DNA of 38,135 bases from Gammaproteobacteria bacterium (GCA_020445415.1 JAGRGP010000013.1:1-38135), one strand, 5' to 3'; counted from the stretch's first letter, positions 18,238 through 31,407 are shown. Notes: a model not told the origin generated them from the letters alone. Program-made: numbers and translations.

Positions 18238-19298
18238 TGGTCATGGCAGGCGGAACTGGCGGCCACGTATTTCCGGCACTGGCGGTTGCCGACGAATTAC
18301 GCGCCCGGGGGCTGGAGGTGTTCTGGCTCGGGACGCGTAACGGCTTCGAGGGGCAGGTGGTGGCCGATAGAGGTTATCCGCTTGAGACCGTTAGCGTGCG
18401 GGGTTTGCGGGGAAAAGGCCTCTTACGCTGGCTTGTGGCGCCTTTTCAAATATCGGTCGCGTTGTACCAGGTTTGGGGTGTCATCAGGCGGATGCGTCCC
18501 GGGTTGGTGTTGGGCATGGGCGGTTTCGCTTCAGGGCCAGGGGGGGTGATGGCCTGGATACGGGGCATTCCGCTGGTGATTCACGAGCAAAACGCCGTGC
18601 CCGGCATGACCAACCGATGGTTGTCGAGATTGGCGACCCGGGTATTGGAAGCCTTTCCGGGCAGTTTCGGCTCGTCTCAACAGGTGCTACTCACCGGCAA
18701 TCCTGTGCGCCGGGAGATTTTAGCCCTGCCCAGTCCGCAGGAGCGGCCTTGGCGTTCCAACGGGGTGGCCAGCCTATTGATTCTTGGCGGTTCCCAAGGC
18801 GCTCAGATTTTGAACGAGACCTTGCCCAAAGCCCTCGCGAGAGTTGCCGTGGGCGAACGGCCTAGGGTGTTTCACCAGGCGGGACGGGGCAATGGCCAAC
18901 AAACGGCTAGGGCTTACCGCGAAGCGGGTGTCGAGGCCCAGGTAGCAGACTTCGTGGACGATATGGCGGCCGCCTATCGCTCGGCTGATCTCGTTGTCAG
19001 CCGCTCCGGGGCGCTCACCATCGCGGAGTTATCTGCCGCGGGAGTGGGTGCAATACTCGTTCCTTTTCCTTATGCCGTAGACGATCACCAAACCCGAAAT
19101 GCTCGCTATCTGTGCGATGGCGGTGCCGCATGCCTGTTGCCCCAACACCAGCTGGATCCCGACCGACTCGCCCGATTGCTGAGTGAGCTGCTGGGAGACG
19201 AAGACCGTTGCCGGGCCATGGCAGTGGCAGCCCGGCGACTGGCGCTGCCGGAGGCGACTGCCCGGGTAGCGGACATCTGTCAGGAGATGTTGGCATGA
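18222..19298 (+). CDS. murG: Lipid II synthase (GlcNAc transferase) MurG
   Basis: MurG adds GlcNAc to lipid I at the cytoplasmic face and makes lipid II. The 358-residue protein has the GGTGGH lipid-binding loop at 10-15, L-G-G-S-Q-G-A near the domain junction, and [11 protein letters not shown] in the nucleotide-sugar site. I chose TTG 18222 because GGAG lies 7 bp ahead and the N-terminus [11 protein letters not shown] matches relatives. An ATG at 18237, overlapping the ftsW stop, would give a five-residue shorter protein but lacks a ribosome-binding site. Confidence 0.95.
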   Translation: MGARVMVMAGGTGGHVFPALAVADELRARGLEVFWLGTRNGFEGQVVADRGYPLETVSVRGLRGKGLLRWLVAPFQISVALYQVWGVIRRMRPGLVLGMGGFASGPGGVMAWIRGIPLVIHEQNAVPGMTNRWLSRLATRVLEAFPGSFGSSQQVLLTGNPVRREILALPSPQERPWRSNGVASLLILGGSQGAQILNETLPKALARVAVGERPRVFHQAGRGNGQQTARAYREAGVEAQVADFVDDMAAAYRSADLVVSRSGALTIAELSAAGVGAILVPFPYAVDDHQTRNARYLCDGGAACLLPQHQLDPDRLARLLSELLGDEDRCRAMAVAARRLALPEATARVADICQEMLA

Positions 19299-20733
19299 AC
19301 GTCCTGAAAGACCGGCAGCGTCGCCAGGCCGCGGAAGTCATGGGCAAGATACGCCAGCTGCACTTCATCGGAATCGGGGGGTCAGGTATGAATGGTATTG
19401 CCCAGGTCATGTTGAATCTGGGTTACCGGATCTCAGGCTCCGATCTCAAGGCCAACACGGCTACCCAACGGCTAGAGGACCAGGGGGCTGTAATCTCCAT
19501 CGGTCACAGGGAAGAAAATATCCAAGGATGCGATGCGGTCGTGATTTCCAGCGCCGTGAAGAGTGATAACCCCGAGGTGAAAGCGGCTCGGGAATTGCGG
19601 ATCCCCGTGGTGCCCCGGGCCGAGATGTTGGCGGAACTGATGCGTTTTCACTACGGCATTGCGGTGGCGGGCACTCATGGCAAGACCACCACTACCAGCC
19701 TGGTGGCGAGTATTCTGGCGGAGGCTGGTCTGGATCCGACGTTTGTCATCGGTGGCCGCCTCAATTCCGCGGGGTCCCATGCACGGCTAGGCCGTGGTGA
19801 GTATCTCGTGGCGGAAGCAGACGAAAGTGACGCTTCTTTTCTCTATCTACAACCCATGCTGGCCGTGGTCACCAATGTGGACGCGGATCACATGACCACC
19901 TACGAAGGAGATTTCAACCGCCTGCGGCAGACCTTTGTCGAGTTTCTACACCACCTTCCCTTCTACGGACTGGCGGTACTTTGCATTGACGATGCGGAGG
20001 TACGCGGATTGCTGCCCCGAGTGACTCGGCGTGTAGTTAGTTATGGGCTTTCGGACGATGCGGACATGCGTGCCGTTGATATCAAGCAATCGGGCCTGAC
20101 AACTTGTTTCCGAGTTGTTCCGGCACACGCAGAGGCATTTGATGTAACCCTGGAGTTACCCGGCCGTCACAATGTTCTCAACGCGCTTGCCGCGATTACC
20201 GTTGCCTTGGAGTTGGGTTGCGAAGTGCCGGACATCCAACGAGCCTTGGCTGGGTTTCAAGGGATAGGGCGGCGATTCCAGGCCAATGAATGCACCTTGT
20301 CCGGCGGTCAGCGGGTGATGCTTGTGGACGACTATGGGCATCATCCCCGGGAAATCGCCGCCACCCTGGACGCGGTGCGGGGCGGGTGGCCGGGACGACG
20401 TCTCGTACTGGCCTTCCAACCCCATCGATTTACCCGCACCCAGGAGCAATTCGAGGATTTCGTAAAGGTGTTGTCGCGGGCCGATGTGTTGCTGTTAACA
20501 GAGGTATACGCAGCGGGAGAAAGTCCCATCCCCGGGGCTGACGGCAGGGCACTTAGCCGCGCGATTAGAATCCGGGGTCAGGTTTCGCCAGTCTTCGTTG
20601 ACCCGGTGGGCGAATTGAGCGGAGTGATCGCGGGACTGCTCCAGGATGGAGATATCGTGCTGCTCATGGGAGCCGGTGATATTGGTTCCGTGGCGGCGGC
20701 ATTGCCGGGCCGCTTATGCGGGGAGGCCGCGTC

Positions 20734-20737
<4 letters not shown>
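19295..20737 (+). CDS. murC: UDP-MurNAc:L-alanine ligase
   Basis: MurC starts the stem peptide by adding L-alanine to UDP-MurNAc. From ATG 19295 (ATGA overlap with murG; AGGAG 8 bp ahead) the protein has 480 residues. GIGGSGM at 26-32 binds the UDP part, GTHGKTTT at 126-133 binds ATP, and D-D-Y-G-H-H-P is the C-terminal substrate motif. All residues expected for an active ligase are present. Confidence 0.97.
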
Positions 20738-23350
<2,613 letters not shown>

Positions 23351-24586
23351 ATGACGAAGAAGCTGGAAAAGAACCTCATAGTCGGTTTGGACATTGGTAC
23401 CTCGAAAGTGGTGGCGATCGTTGGCGAGGTCAAGCCGGGAAATGAGATCGAGGTCATCGGTATTGGCTCTCATCCATCTCGTGGGCTGAAAAAAGGTGTT
23501 GTAGTCAATATCGAATCAACGGTGCAGTCCATTCAGCGGGCGGTGGAGGAGGCGGAGCTGATGGCCAGTTGCCAGATCCACTCGGTGCACGCGGGAATTG
23601 CAGGTAGCCACATCCGCAGTCTCAATTCTCACGGGATCGTGGCAATCAGGGACCGTGAGGTAACGCATGGCGACGTGGAACGGGTGATCGATGCGGCCCG
23701 CGCGGTGGCGATTCCCGCGGACCAGAAAATACTCCATATCCTGCCACAGGAATTCATCATTGATGAACAGGAAGGGATCAAGGAACCGGTCGGGATGTCC
23801 GGGGTGCGTTTGGAAGCCCGGGTACACATGGTGACCGGTGCAGTTAGCGCGGCTCAGAATATTGTCAAGTGCGTGCGCCGCTGTGGTCTGGAAGTGGACG
23901 ATCTGATTCTCGAGCAGCTCAGCTCCAGTTACGCGGTGTTAAGCGACGACGAAAAGGAGCTGGGGGTGTGTTTGGTCGATATCGGCGGAGGTACCACCGA
24001 TATGGCGGTTTTTACCGAAGGATCGATCCGGCATACGGCGGTTATCCCAATTGCCGGTGATCAGGTGACCAATGACATCGCGGTGGCGATGCGGACGCCA
24101 ACCCAGCACGCCGAGGAGATCAAGATCAAATATGCCTGCGCGCTCACCCAGTTGGCCGCCAGCGATGAGACGATCGAGGTCCCCAGTATCGGTGACCGTC
24201 CGGCACGCAGGCTCTCCAGGCAAACGCTGGCGGAGGTGGTCGAGCCCCGCTACGAGGAGTTATTGACGCTCATCCAACTGGAGTTAAGGCGCAGTGGTTT
24301 TGAGGATTTGATCGCCGGTGGAGTAGTGCTGACAGGCGGCAGTTCAAAAATGGAAGGATTGATAGAGCTGGCGGAGGAGATCTTCCACATGCCAGTGCGG
24401 CTCGGGATACCCGGTTATGTAACAGGGTTGGTCGATGTAGTGCGCAATCCGATCTACGCAACAGGTGTCGGGTTACTGTTGTTTGGACATCAGAACCGAG
24501 CGAGTCGATTACGCGACATGCCTTCTGGGCGCGGTATGAAGGCGGTTTGGGAACGGATGAAGAGCTGGTTTCAGGGGAATTTTTGA
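23351..24586 (+). CDS. ftsA: Cell division protein FtsA
   Basis: FtsA is an actin-like ATPase that tethers FtsZ to the membrane and recruits later divisome proteins. The 411-residue protein has the phosphate-1 loop GLDIGTSK at 12-19, V-D-I-G-G-G-T-T-D (phosphate-2) in the middle, L-T-G-G-S-S-K (adenosine motif) and a C-terminal amphipathic helix rich in W, F, K and R (about 393-411) for membrane binding. The ATG directly abuts the ftsQ stop codon. Confidence 0.98.
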   Translation: MTKKLEKNLIVGLDIGTSKVVAIVGEVKPGNEIEVIGIGSHPSRGLKKGVVVNIESTVQSIQRAVEEAELMASCQIHSVHAGIAGSHIRSLNSHGIVAIRDREVTHGDVERVIDAARAVAIPADQKILHILPQEFIIDEQEGIKEPVGMSGVRLEARVHMVTGAVSAAQNIVKCVRRCGLEVDDLILEQLSSSYAVLSDDEKELGVCLVDIGGGTTDMAVFTEGSIRHTAVIPIAGDQVTNDIAVAMRTPTQHAEEIKIKYACALTQLAASDETIEVPSIGDRPARRLSRQTLAEVVEPRYEELLTLIQLELRRSGFEDLIAGGVVLTGGSSKMEGLIELAEEIFHMPVRLGIPGYVTGLVDVVRNPIYATGVGLLLFGHQNRASRLRDMPSGRGMKAVWERMKSWFQGNF

Positions 24587-24655
24587 CCGGCCCGGCTTTT
24601 ATTATTTTTTTTGATTTTTCTGACGGTCAGGGGTCAGTGAGAGGAGAGAGGCGAA
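24563..24655 (+). other. ftsA-ftsZ junction with long T-tract
   Basis: The 69-bp gap is the largest in the dcw run. AGCTGG (24563-24568, inside ftsA) can pair with CCGGCT (24592-24597) over a long 23-nt loop, and is followed by an A/T run with eight Ts (24605-24612) and another five. It could act as a weak terminator or attenuator, or as a U-rich ribosome-recruiting leader. TGACGGTCA (24621-24629) is a small palindrome. A strong GAGGAGAGAGG ribosome-binding region precedes ftsZ. Confidence 0.35.
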
Positions 24656-25846
24656 ATGTTCGAATTAATGGATGCATATAGTCAAAATGCGGTTATCAAG
24701 GTTGTGGGCGTAGGCGGCGGTGGAGGCAACGCGGTCAATCATATGTTGAGCGCCAGTATCGAAGGGGTGGAATTCATCTGCGCCAATACCGACGCCCAGG
24801 CCCTCAAAAATAGTGATGTGAGGACGGTGCTGCAATTGGGTGCCGGTATTACCAAGGGCCTCGGGGCCGGAGCCAATCCTGACGTGGGACGTGAGGCGGC
24901 GATGGAGGATCGGGAGCGTATTTTGGAAGCGCTGCAGGGATCGGATATGGTGTTCATCACCGCGGGAATGGGAGGAGGCACCGGTACGGGCGCGGCGCCG
25001 GTTATTGCGGAAGTAGCCAAGGATTTGGGAATCCTGACGGTGGCGGTGGTTACCAAACCATTCCCATTCGAAGGTAGCAGAAGAATGGACGTAGCCAACC
25101 GGGGTATTGCCCAGCTGGGCCAGTACGTGGACTCCCTTATCACCATACCCAACGAGAAATTGCTGGCGGTACTCGGCAAGGACATGAGCCTGCTCAATGC
25201 CTTCAAGGCCGCCAACGATGTATTGCTGGGAGCGGTTCAGGGAATTGCCGAGCTCATTACCCGGCCTGGGCTGATCAACGTAGACTTTGCCGACGTGAGG
25301 ACGGTAATGGCCGAGATGGGATTGGCAATGATGGGGTCTGGATCGGCACGTGGTGATGGGCGGGCCAGGGACGCCGCCGAAGAGGCAATTCGCAGCCCAC
25401 TGTTGGAAGATGTGAATCTGGCCGGTGCCCGGGGTATTTTGGTTAATATTACTGCGGGGCTGGATTTGACGATCGGAGAATTCGACGAAGTAGGAAGTAC
25501 CGTCAAGGAATTTGCCTGCGACGATGCGACGGTGGTGGTGGGAACGGTTATCGATCCGGAGATGTCTGATGACCTCAGGGTGACCGTGGTGGCCACCGGA
25601 TTAGGGCACGGAACTGTCAGTACGAGTCCGGTAACCGTTGTTCCAGAAGTGCAACCGGCCCGCGTGGTTAACTCAGGGCTGGTGGAAAGCGCACCGGTAG
25701 ACTACCGTGGGATGGATAGCCCCACGGTGATAAGGCGTGACCGCCAAAACGAGCGTAGTATGGGCAAGGCCTATCTTGACTCGTCACAGCAAAAGGAAAT
25801 GGACTATCTTGATATACCGGCCTTTCTAAGGCGCCAGGCGGACTGA
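24656..25846 (+). CDS. ftsZ: Cell division GTPase FtsZ
   Basis: FtsZ is the tubulin-like GTPase that forms the Z-ring. The 396-residue protein has the GTP signature GGGTGTG at 106-112, the N-x-D-F-A-D-V T7 loop that completes the neighbour's active site, a variable linker (about 320-380) and the conserved tail [11 protein letters not shown] that binds FtsA and other partners. The strong ribosome-binding site agrees with the high cell copy number of FtsZ. Confidence 0.99.
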   Translation: MFELMDAYSQNAVIKVVGVGGGGGNAVNHMLSASIEGVEFICANTDAQALKNSDVRTVLQLGAGITKGLGAGANPDVGREAAMEDRERILEALQGSDMVFITAGMGGGTGTGAAPVIAEVAKDLGILTVAVVTKPFPFEGSRRMDVANRGIAQLGQYVDSLITIPNEKLLAVLGKDMSLLNAFKAANDVLLGAVQGIAELITRPGLINVDFADVRTVMAEMGLAMMGSGSARGDGRARDAAEEAIRSPLLEDVNLAGARGILVNITAGLDLTIGEFDEVGSTVKEFACDDATVVVGTVIDPEMSDDLRVTVVATGLGHGTVSTSPVTVVPEVQPARVVNSGLVESAPVDYRGMDSPTVIRRDRQNERSMGKAYLDSSQQKEMDYLDIPAFLRRQAD

Positions 25847-25864
25847 CATCAAAATGTAACAGGG

Positions 25865-25893
25865 TTGCAAAGCGCCAAATGAACTGATATTTA
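25865..25893 (+). promoter_or_regulatory. Weak candidate promoter ahead of lpxC
   Basis: TTGCAA (25865-25870) and TATTTA (25888-25893) have a 17-bp spacer. The -10 match is only 3/6, so this is tentative. The inverted repeat at 25893-25910 starts at its -10. Confidence 0.25.
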
Positions 25894-25910
25894 TTAGGGA
25901 TTACCCTAAT
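25893..25910. repeat. Perfect inverted repeat ATTAGGG-ATTA-CCCTAAT
   Basis: Two 7-bp arms (25893-25899 and 25904-25910) are perfect reverse complements with a 4-bp centre. No T-run follows, so it is not a terminator. Its place at the candidate lpxC -10 suggests a protein-binding site, which is inference. Confidence 0.6.
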
Positions 25911-25967
25911 GTTATCGAAATTGTTGGAGATGGGCGAGCTGAGCTGGTAGAGTGCGGCCCCCGAAGT

Positions 25968-26002
25968 CGGAAAACGTTTCTCCCCTGGTGGGGGTTTTAC
26001 CG
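25968..26002 (+). terminator. Stem-loop in the ftsZ-lpxC gap, possible weak terminator
   Basis: CGG-AAAAC (25968-25975) pairs with GTTTT-A-CCG (25994-26002) with one bulged A, and encloses CCCC-TGGT-GGGG (25982-25993). The inner hairpin followed by GTTTT looks like a weak intrinsic terminator for ftsZ, but only four Ts follow. It could equally be a structured lpxC leader. Confidence 0.4.
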
Positions 26003-26070
26003 GGAGAGTGCCAGTAAACCTAGACGCGGGATCCTGCTGTTCCCCGTCATCGGATTAATGGGGTTGGACA

Positions 26071-26982
26071 ATGATACGTCAGCGTACGTTGAAGAACGTG
26101 ATTCGGGCGACTGGGGTCGGATTGCATACGGGGGAAAAGGTTTATCTCACCCTGCGGCCGGCTGCGGTCAATACCGGGATAATCTTCAGGCGGGTGGATA
26201 TGCAACCACCGGTCGAGATTCCTGCGTGCCCGGACAATGTCGGTGATACCCGTCTTTCGACGACGCTGGAGCACGAAGGTGTCCGTGTTTCCACCGTGGA
26301 GCATTTGCTTTCGGCGTTTGCTGGACTGGGAATTGACAATGCTTACGTGGATGTCAGTGCCGCCGAGGTGCCAATCATGGATGGCAGCGCGGGTCCTTTC
26401 GTGTTTTTGATCCAGTCGGCGGGAGTGGAAGAACAGAATGCGGCCAAGCGTTTTATCCGGATCACGAAGCGGGTTGCCGTAAAGGATGGGGATAAGAGCG
26501 CGGCCTTTGAGCCGTTTGACGGGTTTAAGGTCTCTTTTGCAATTGAGTTTAACCATCCGGCATTCACCGAGCGAACACAGTTCTCTTCCATCGATTTTTC
26601 GTCGACCTCGTTCGTGAAGGAGGTGAGCCGAGCCCGGACTTTTGGATTTCTAAGAGATATCGAAATGCTTAGAGAGCGGCAACTGGCGCTGGGTGGAAGC
26701 ATGGACAATGCGATCGTGGTGGATGATTATCGAATCCTCAATGAAGACGGGTTGCGGTATGAGGACGAATTCGTCAAACACAAGATTCTCGATGCTATCG
26801 GCGATCTGTATCTGCTGGGGCACAGTCTGATTGGTTCATTTATCGGCAGCAAGTCCGGGCATGCACTTAATAATCGGCTGCTGAAGGCGTTAGTCGCGGA
26901 TAGAAGCGCATGGGAAGAGGTGACATTTGAAGAGGGAGATCGGGTTCCGATCTCTTACATGAAGCCGATTCAGATAACCTGA
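26071..26982 (+). CDS. lpxC: UDP-3-O-acyl-N-acetylglucosamine deacetylase
   Basis: LpxC catalyses the committed step of lipid A synthesis, a zinc-dependent deacetylation in the cytoplasm. The 303-residue protein has zinc ligands H78 (TVEHLL), H237 and D241 (HKILD), and the catalytic H264 in KSGHALNN. Length matches E. coli. It follows ftsZ as in most gammaproteobacteria. The ribosome-binding site is poor (GGGGTTGG), and a separate leader of up to 160 nt precedes it. Confidence 0.98.
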   Translation: MIRQRTLKNVIRATGVGLHTGEKVYLTLRPAAVNTGIIFRRVDMQPPVEIPACPDNVGDTRLSTTLEHEGVRVSTVEHLLSAFAGLGIDNAYVDVSAAEVPIMDGSAGPFVFLIQSAGVEEQNAAKRFIRITKRVAVKDGDKSAAFEPFDGFKVSFAIEFNHPAFTERTQFSSIDFSSTSFVKEVSRARTFGFLRDIEMLRERQLALGGSMDNAIVVDDYRILNEDGLRYEDEFVKHKILDAIGDLYLLGHSLIGSFIGSKSGHALNNRLLKALVADRSAWEEVTFEEGDRVPISYMKPIQIT

Positions 26983-27013
26983 ACTTCAATTTGCCGGGGA
27001 CCCCAAGAACCGG

Positions 27014-27451
27014 TCATTGGCCGTGGCTGGCCAAACGTCTCAACGCACCGCCTAATGACTGGTCGTCAATACAGTCCGCTAATTGCCGAATCACCGCGGC
27101 ATTCGCGTTGCTAAGGCCGCGCTTCGGCGTTTTATTTGGGGCCTGTTGTGGCAGGCTTTGCAACTGGACCCGGACCTTGATTTTGTCGAAGCACATCCCG
27201 GCTTTTGTCAGTTTTGCGCGAAGTATGCGGGTCACGAATCGCATACGGCTGGCCCAAGCTGGAGAGTCCACGTAAAGGACTAGCACTTGTTCCTTATCTA
27301 ACGCGGCGATCAGGTGGGTGCGTAGATCCGGTTCGAGTTCGGCGGCTACCCGGTCTCGGAGAATGCACTGTTCCCGCGCCCGACTCAGCAAGGCTGTCGT
27401 GGAGTCGGATTGCTTCAGTAGTTCTCCCAGGGAATAGGCGCCTCTTGACAT
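27014..27451 (-). CDS. dciA: DciA-like protein (DUF721), replicative helicase operator
   Basis: This 145-residue protein has the DUF721 core: a basic helical N-terminus and a KH-like domain with V-L-V-L-Y-V-D-S-P-A-W-A-S-R-M-R-F (about 56-72), the family's best-conserved block. DciA is the ancestral bacterial factor for DnaB helicase loading in species that lack DnaC. It is convergent with lpxC and divergent from the M23 gene, the usual place of this gene between lpxC and secA. The C-terminal tail (about 95-145) is probably disordered or helical. Confidence 0.85.
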   Translation of the reverse strand: MSRGAYSLGELLKQSDSTTALLSRAREQCILRDRVAAELEPDLRTHLIAALDKEQVLVLYVDSPAWASRMRFVTRILRAKLTKAGMCFDKIKVRVQLQSLPQQAPNKTPKRGLSNANAAVIRQLADCIDDQSLGGALRRLASHGQ

Positions 27452-27462
27452 GGGTAGTTTTT

Positions 27463-27491
27463 TTGATTTGGTCTGTAAAGGGTACTATCAT
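27463..27491 (+). promoter_or_regulatory. Candidate sigma70 promoter for the M23 gene
   Basis: TTGATT (27463-27468) and TATCAT (27486-27491, 5/6) have a 17-bp spacer and lie in the 88-bp divergent gap with dciA. Transcription would start about 40 bases before the M23 start codon. Confidence 0.5.
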
Positions 27492-27539
27492 CAGCCGTTC
27501 GGGTTAAGCAGTCTTGACTGAATTGGGTAGTGGATCCTG

Positions 27540-28448
27540 ATGAAAGGTATTATGAACTCCTTCTTCGTAGACCGCCACGGGACATCCACCGTACCAAGTT
27601 GGCGGACACTGACGGTGGCTGTGGTCTGCTTGGTTGGCGGTATAGTCGGAGGGTATAGCCTCGGATTACAAAGCGGCCAGGGGGAACAGGCCTACCACGA
27701 GGATGTCAAACATCTGCTCAAGGCCCATGAACGTAACCTGGAAGTCTCCCAAAGAAGGGCCAATATTCATCTGGATGCTTTGGCACTGCGGCTTGGAGCG
27801 ATGCAATCCGAACTCTATCGGCTGGAGGCGTTGGGCGCGGAATTGGCCAAGGCCGGAGACCTTAATCTTGATGAATTCAATTTCTCCGAGACCCCACCGC
27901 GTGGTGGGTTGAGTCAGACTCCCGTAGAAAGCACCTTGGGGTACGCTGAGTTGGCGGCCGAGATCGATCGACTTTCCAGCAGTTTGGACGACCGGGCTCA
28001 CAAACTGACTTTGATGCGGGGAATGATCCTTGACGGCAGGGTTTTGGAGGAGCTTACACCGCAAGGGAAACCGGTCAAAAAGGGATGGATTTCATCTAGT
28101 TACGGGTATCGTACCGATCCTTTTACCGGAAAGAAGAGCTTTCACCACGGGATAGATATCGCGGGCAAGCGGGATTCCGACGTGTTGGCGGTAGCATCGG
28201 GTGTGGTGACTGAAGCGGGGCGCAAGAGCGGATACGGCTATCTGGTGGAGATTACACATGCAGATGGATTGGTTACCCGCTACGGCCACAACAGCAAGAT
28301 ATTCGTGGAGACTGGAGATTTCGTAACCAAAGGAGACGTTATCGGTCAGATGGGTTCGACGGGCCGCTCCACTGGCCCTCATGTCCATTTTGAGATCGCC
28401 CGCAACGGGAAGACCATCAATCCTTTAGAATATCTGCCCATGAACTGA
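27540..28448 (+). CDS. Membrane-anchored M23 (LytM) metallopeptidase
   Basis: The 302-residue protein has one N-terminal membrane helix (about 23-43), a helical and probably coiled-coil region (about 52-105 and 135-165), then an M23 domain. The zinc site is intact: H202 and D206 (HHGID) and H283 of H-V-H (281-283), with H250 as the second catalytic histidine. It should therefore be an active periplasmic peptidoglycan endopeptidase, unlike EnvC or NlpD, which are degenerate activators. Genes of this type are often found between lpxC and secA. ATG 27540 is preferred; ATG 27552, preceded by AAAGG, is an alternative that removes four residues. Confidence 0.9.
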   Translation: MKGIMNSFFVDRHGTSTVPSWRTLTVAVVCLVGGIVGGYSLGLQSGQGEQAYHEDVKHLLKAHERNLEVSQRRANIHLDALALRLGAMQSELYRLEALGAELAKAGDLNLDEFNFSETPPRGGLSQTPVESTLGYAELAAEIDRLSSSLDDRAHKLTLMRGMILDGRVLEELTPQGKPVKKGWISSSYGYRTDPFTGKKSFHHGIDIAGKRDSDVLAVASGVVTEAGRKSGYGYLVEITHADGLVTRYGHNSKIFVETGDFVTKGDVIGQMGSTGRSTGPHVHFEIARNGKTINPLEYLPMN

Positions 28449-28593
28449 GACAGCCCAATGGGTTAGTTTCAGGTCATATCATCACCCCTGCCAGGAATGG
28501 TTATGGACGCAACCTGTGGCGTTGTGCCATCAAAGGCGATATTGGGGTATCATTTTCTACCTTTGTGCAACTCATAGTGGAAGTCCCCTGTTA

Positions 28594-31407
28594 ATGGTCA
28601 GCAAGATTTTCAGCAAGATCTTTGGGAGCCGTAATCAACGACTGATTAAGCGAATGTCGAAGGTCGTTGCCAGCATTAATGCCCTCGAAAGCGAATTACA
28701 GTCTCTCACCAACGAGCAGCTCGGAGCCAAGACCGGGGAGTTCAAGAAACGGCTGGCGGATGGGGAGAGCCTCGAAAGCCTGCTGCCGGAGGCTTTTGCG
28801 GTCGTTCGGGAAGCCGGCCAGCGGACGATGGAGATGCGTCATTTCGACGTACAGCTCATTGGAGGCATGGTACTCAACGACGGCAAGATTGCCGAAATGC
28901 GCACAGGTGAGGGTAAAACCCTGGTTGCGACCCTCGCCGTTTACCTGAACGCCCTTCCCGGAAAGGGAGTTCATGTGGTGACGGTTAACGACTACCTTGC
29001 CCGGCGCGACGCGGCCTGGATGGGCCGAATCTATCGGTTTTTGGGGCTCAGTGTCGGCATTATCAATTCGTCGGGTGGAATGGGACCCGACTCATCATCC
29101 TACTGCTATGATCCCGATTATGATGGCGCGGATAATGGCTATCCGCAATTACGCCCCGTAACGAGGAGGGATGCGTACGCCTGCGATATTACTTACGGCA
29201 CCAATAACGAATTCGGATTTGATTACCTACGCGACAATATGGCGTTCAGCGCCGATCAGCGGGTTCAACGGGAGAAGTATTTTGCGGTTGTAGACGAAGT
29301 GGACTCGATCCTTATAGACGAGGCCCGGACACCACTCATTATCTCTGGACCGGCTGAGGATAGCTCCAAACTTTATACTCAGATTAACCGGATCATTCCC
29401 CGCCTAACCCGGCAGCAGCCCGTCGAGGGAGAGGATGGGCAGCCGGATTTCGGACCCGGTGATTACTCCGTAGATGAAAAGGGCCGCCAGGTGTTTCTTA
29501 GTGAAGCGGGGCATGAGCGCGTTGAGGAGATGCTTGTGGAACTCGGCCTTCTTGAAGACAGAGGCAGCCTTTATGACAGCGCCAATATCAATTTGATGCA
29601 CCATGTCAATGCGGCCTTACGTGCCCATGCCCTGTTCCAAAAGAATGTGGATTACATTGTTCGGGATGGAGAAATTGTCATCGTCGATGAATTCACCGGC
29701 CGCACCATGCCGGGTCGCCGCTGGTCGGAAGGGTTGCACCAGGCGGTGGAAGCCAAGGAAGGGGTGCGAATTCAAAATGAAAACCAGACACTAGCTTCTA
29801 TTACCTTTCAAAACTATTTTCGACTCTATACCAAGTTGTCGGGAATGACCGGCACGGCGGATACGGAAGCCCCTGAGTTTCTGCAGATCTATGGATTGGA
29901 AGTGGTAGTAATTCCTACCAACGTACCTATGATCCGGGATGACAAGGGCGATTTGGTCTACCTAACTTCGGCCGAAAAATACAACGCAATCATTGAAGAC
30001 ATCATGGACTGTGTCAATCGCGGACAACCGGTATTGGTGGGCACCGCCTCGATCGAGACCTCCGAACTTATCTCCGGATTGCTTGATGAGAGAAACATCA
30101 AACACCAGGTACTGAACGCGAAACACCACCAGCGAGAGGCGATGATTATCGCCGAAGCGGGGCGTCCGGGTGCCATTACTATTGCCACCAACATGGCTGG
30201 CCGTGGCACGGATATCGTGCTAGGTGGAAATCCGGAAATGGAGATTTCAGCCCTGGGAAGAGACCCCGACCCGCAGGCGGTGGAGACGATTCAGCAAGAC
30301 TGGAGGCTGCGGCACAAACAGGTCGTCGATGCGGGAGGTCTGCACGTAGTGGGTACCGAACGTCACGAATCCCGGCGTATCGACAATCAGTTGCGGGGAA
30401 GATCCGGGCGCCAAGGTGACCCCGGGTCAACCCGTTTCTACCTCTCGTTACAAGATAACCTGATGCGGATCTTTGCCTCCGATCGGGTGTCGGCGATCAT
30501 GCAAAAACTGGGCATGGAGGAGGGGGAGGCGATTGAGCACCCCTGGGTAACCAAGGCTATCGCCAATGCCCAGCGGAAGGTGGAAGGGCGCAACTTCGAT
30601 ATTCGTAAGCAGTTGCTTGAATACGACGATGTCGCCAACGATCAGCGCAAGGTCGTTTATGAGCAGCGAAATGAGCTGATGGATGTGGATGATATCTCCG
30701 ACACCATTGGGTCGCTGCGGCAGGATGTGGTCGAGGGATTGATCAGCGCCTACATACCTCCGGAGAGTCTTGAGGAGCAGTGGAATGTGGCGGGCCTCAG
30801 TGAGGCATTGAAGCGGGATTTTGATCTCGATTACCCTATCCAGCAGTGGCTTGATGAAGATTCGGAATTACACGAAGAGACATTGCGCCAGCGCATACAC
30901 GAACAGATTGCCCAAGAGTACGCGGCCAAGGAACAGCGGGTTGGCCATGAAAATCTGCGGGTTTATGAAAAGGCGGTGATGTTACAGATACTGGATGCTC
31001 ATTGGAAAGAGCACCTGGCCGCAATGGATTATCTGCGCCAGGGGATACATTTGCGTGGCTATGCCCAAAAAAATCCCAAGCAGGAATATAAGCGGGAAGC
31101 GTTCGCGATGTTTTCCACGATGTTGGAGAATATCAAGCAGGAGGTAATCCAGGTGCTCACCAAGGTTCGCGTTCAAGAGCCCGAGGCGATGCAACCACCA
31201 CCGCCGTCCTCCCACCAAGAATTCGAGTTTCAGCACGAGGAATTCAAGGGGTTCGATCAAGAGGCCGACCAAGGCACAGCGGAACCTCAAGCGGAGCCAG
31301 AGCCACAACGGCCTTTCGTGCGTACTGAACGCAAGATCGGCCGTAATGAACCCTGCCCTTGCGGGTCAGGCAAGAAATACAAGCAGTGCCATGGCAAGCT
31401 TCAATAA
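28594..31407 (+). CDS. secA: Preprotein translocase ATPase SecA
   Basis: SecA drives proteins through SecYEG by ATP hydrolysis. From ATG 28594 the protein has 937 residues: Walker A MRTGEGKT at 102-109, [14 protein letters not shown] Walker B/DEAD region, [10 protein letters not shown] helicase motifs, R-G-R-S-G-R-Q-G-D, and a C-terminal zinc/SecB-binding tail [13 protein letters not shown]. Frames upstream of 28594 are open for 26 codons but do not match the family. Compared with E. coli, about 25 extra residues lie near 158-190. The acidic, proline-rich linker before the zinc tail is long. The 145-bp upstream gap holds no secM-like ORF that I can recognise. Confidence 0.98.
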   Translation: MVSKIFSKIFGSRNQRLIKRMSKVVASINALESELQSLTNEQLGAKTGEFKKRLADGESLESLLPEAFAVVREAGQRTMEMRHFDVQLIGGMVLNDGKIAEMRTGEGKTLVATLAVYLNALPGKGVHVVTVNDYLARRDAAWMGRIYRFLGLSVGIINSSGGMGPDSSSYCYDPDYDGADNGYPQLRPVTRRDAYACDITYGTNNEFGFDYLRDNMAFSADQRVQREKYFAVVDEVDSILIDEARTPLIISGPAEDSSKLYTQINRIIPRLTRQQPVEGEDGQPDFGPGDYSVDEKGRQVFLSEAGHERVEEMLVELGLLEDRGSLYDSANINLMHHVNAALRAHALFQKNVDYIVRDGEIVIVDEFTGRTMPGRRWSEGLHQAVEAKEGVRIQNENQTLASITFQNYFRLYTKLSGMTGTADTEAPEFLQIYGLEVVVIPTNVPMIRDDKGDLVYLTSAEKYNAIIEDIMDCVNRGQPVLVGTASIETSELISGLLDERNIKHQVLNAKHHQREAMIIAEAGRPGAITIATNMAGRGTDIVLGGNPEMEISALGRDPDPQAVETIQQDWRLRHKQVVDAGGLHVVGTERHESRRIDNQLRGRSGRQGDPGSTRFYLSLQDNLMRIFASDRVSAIMQKLGMEEGEAIEHPWVTKAIANAQRKVEGRNFDIRKQLLEYDDVANDQRKVVYEQRNELMDVDDISDTIGSLRQDVVEGLISAYIPPESLEEQWNVAGLSEALKRDFDLDYPIQQWLDEDSELHEETLRQRIHEQIAQEYAAKEQRVGHENLRVYEKAVMLQILDAHWKEHLAAMDYLRQGIHLRGYAQKNPKQEYKREAFAMFSTMLENIKQEVIQVLTKVRVQEPEAMQPPPPSSHQEFEFQHEEFKGFDQEADQGTAEPQAEPEPQRPFVRTERKIGRNEPCPCGSGKKYKQCHGKLQ

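Noticed and set aside
25925..25998. tRNA-like string (GAGCTGAGCTGGTAGAGTGC) in the ftsZ-lpxC gap
   Set aside because: It resembles a D-arm, but the D-stem has two mismatches and no T-arm consensus (GGTTCGA) or acceptor pairing follows. Chance similarity or a decayed remnant.
28449..28593. secM-like leader or promoter ahead of secA
   Set aside because: No signal peptide plus arrest motif is readable, and the best -35/-10 pair (TTGTGC and TATCAT) has a 20-bp spacer.
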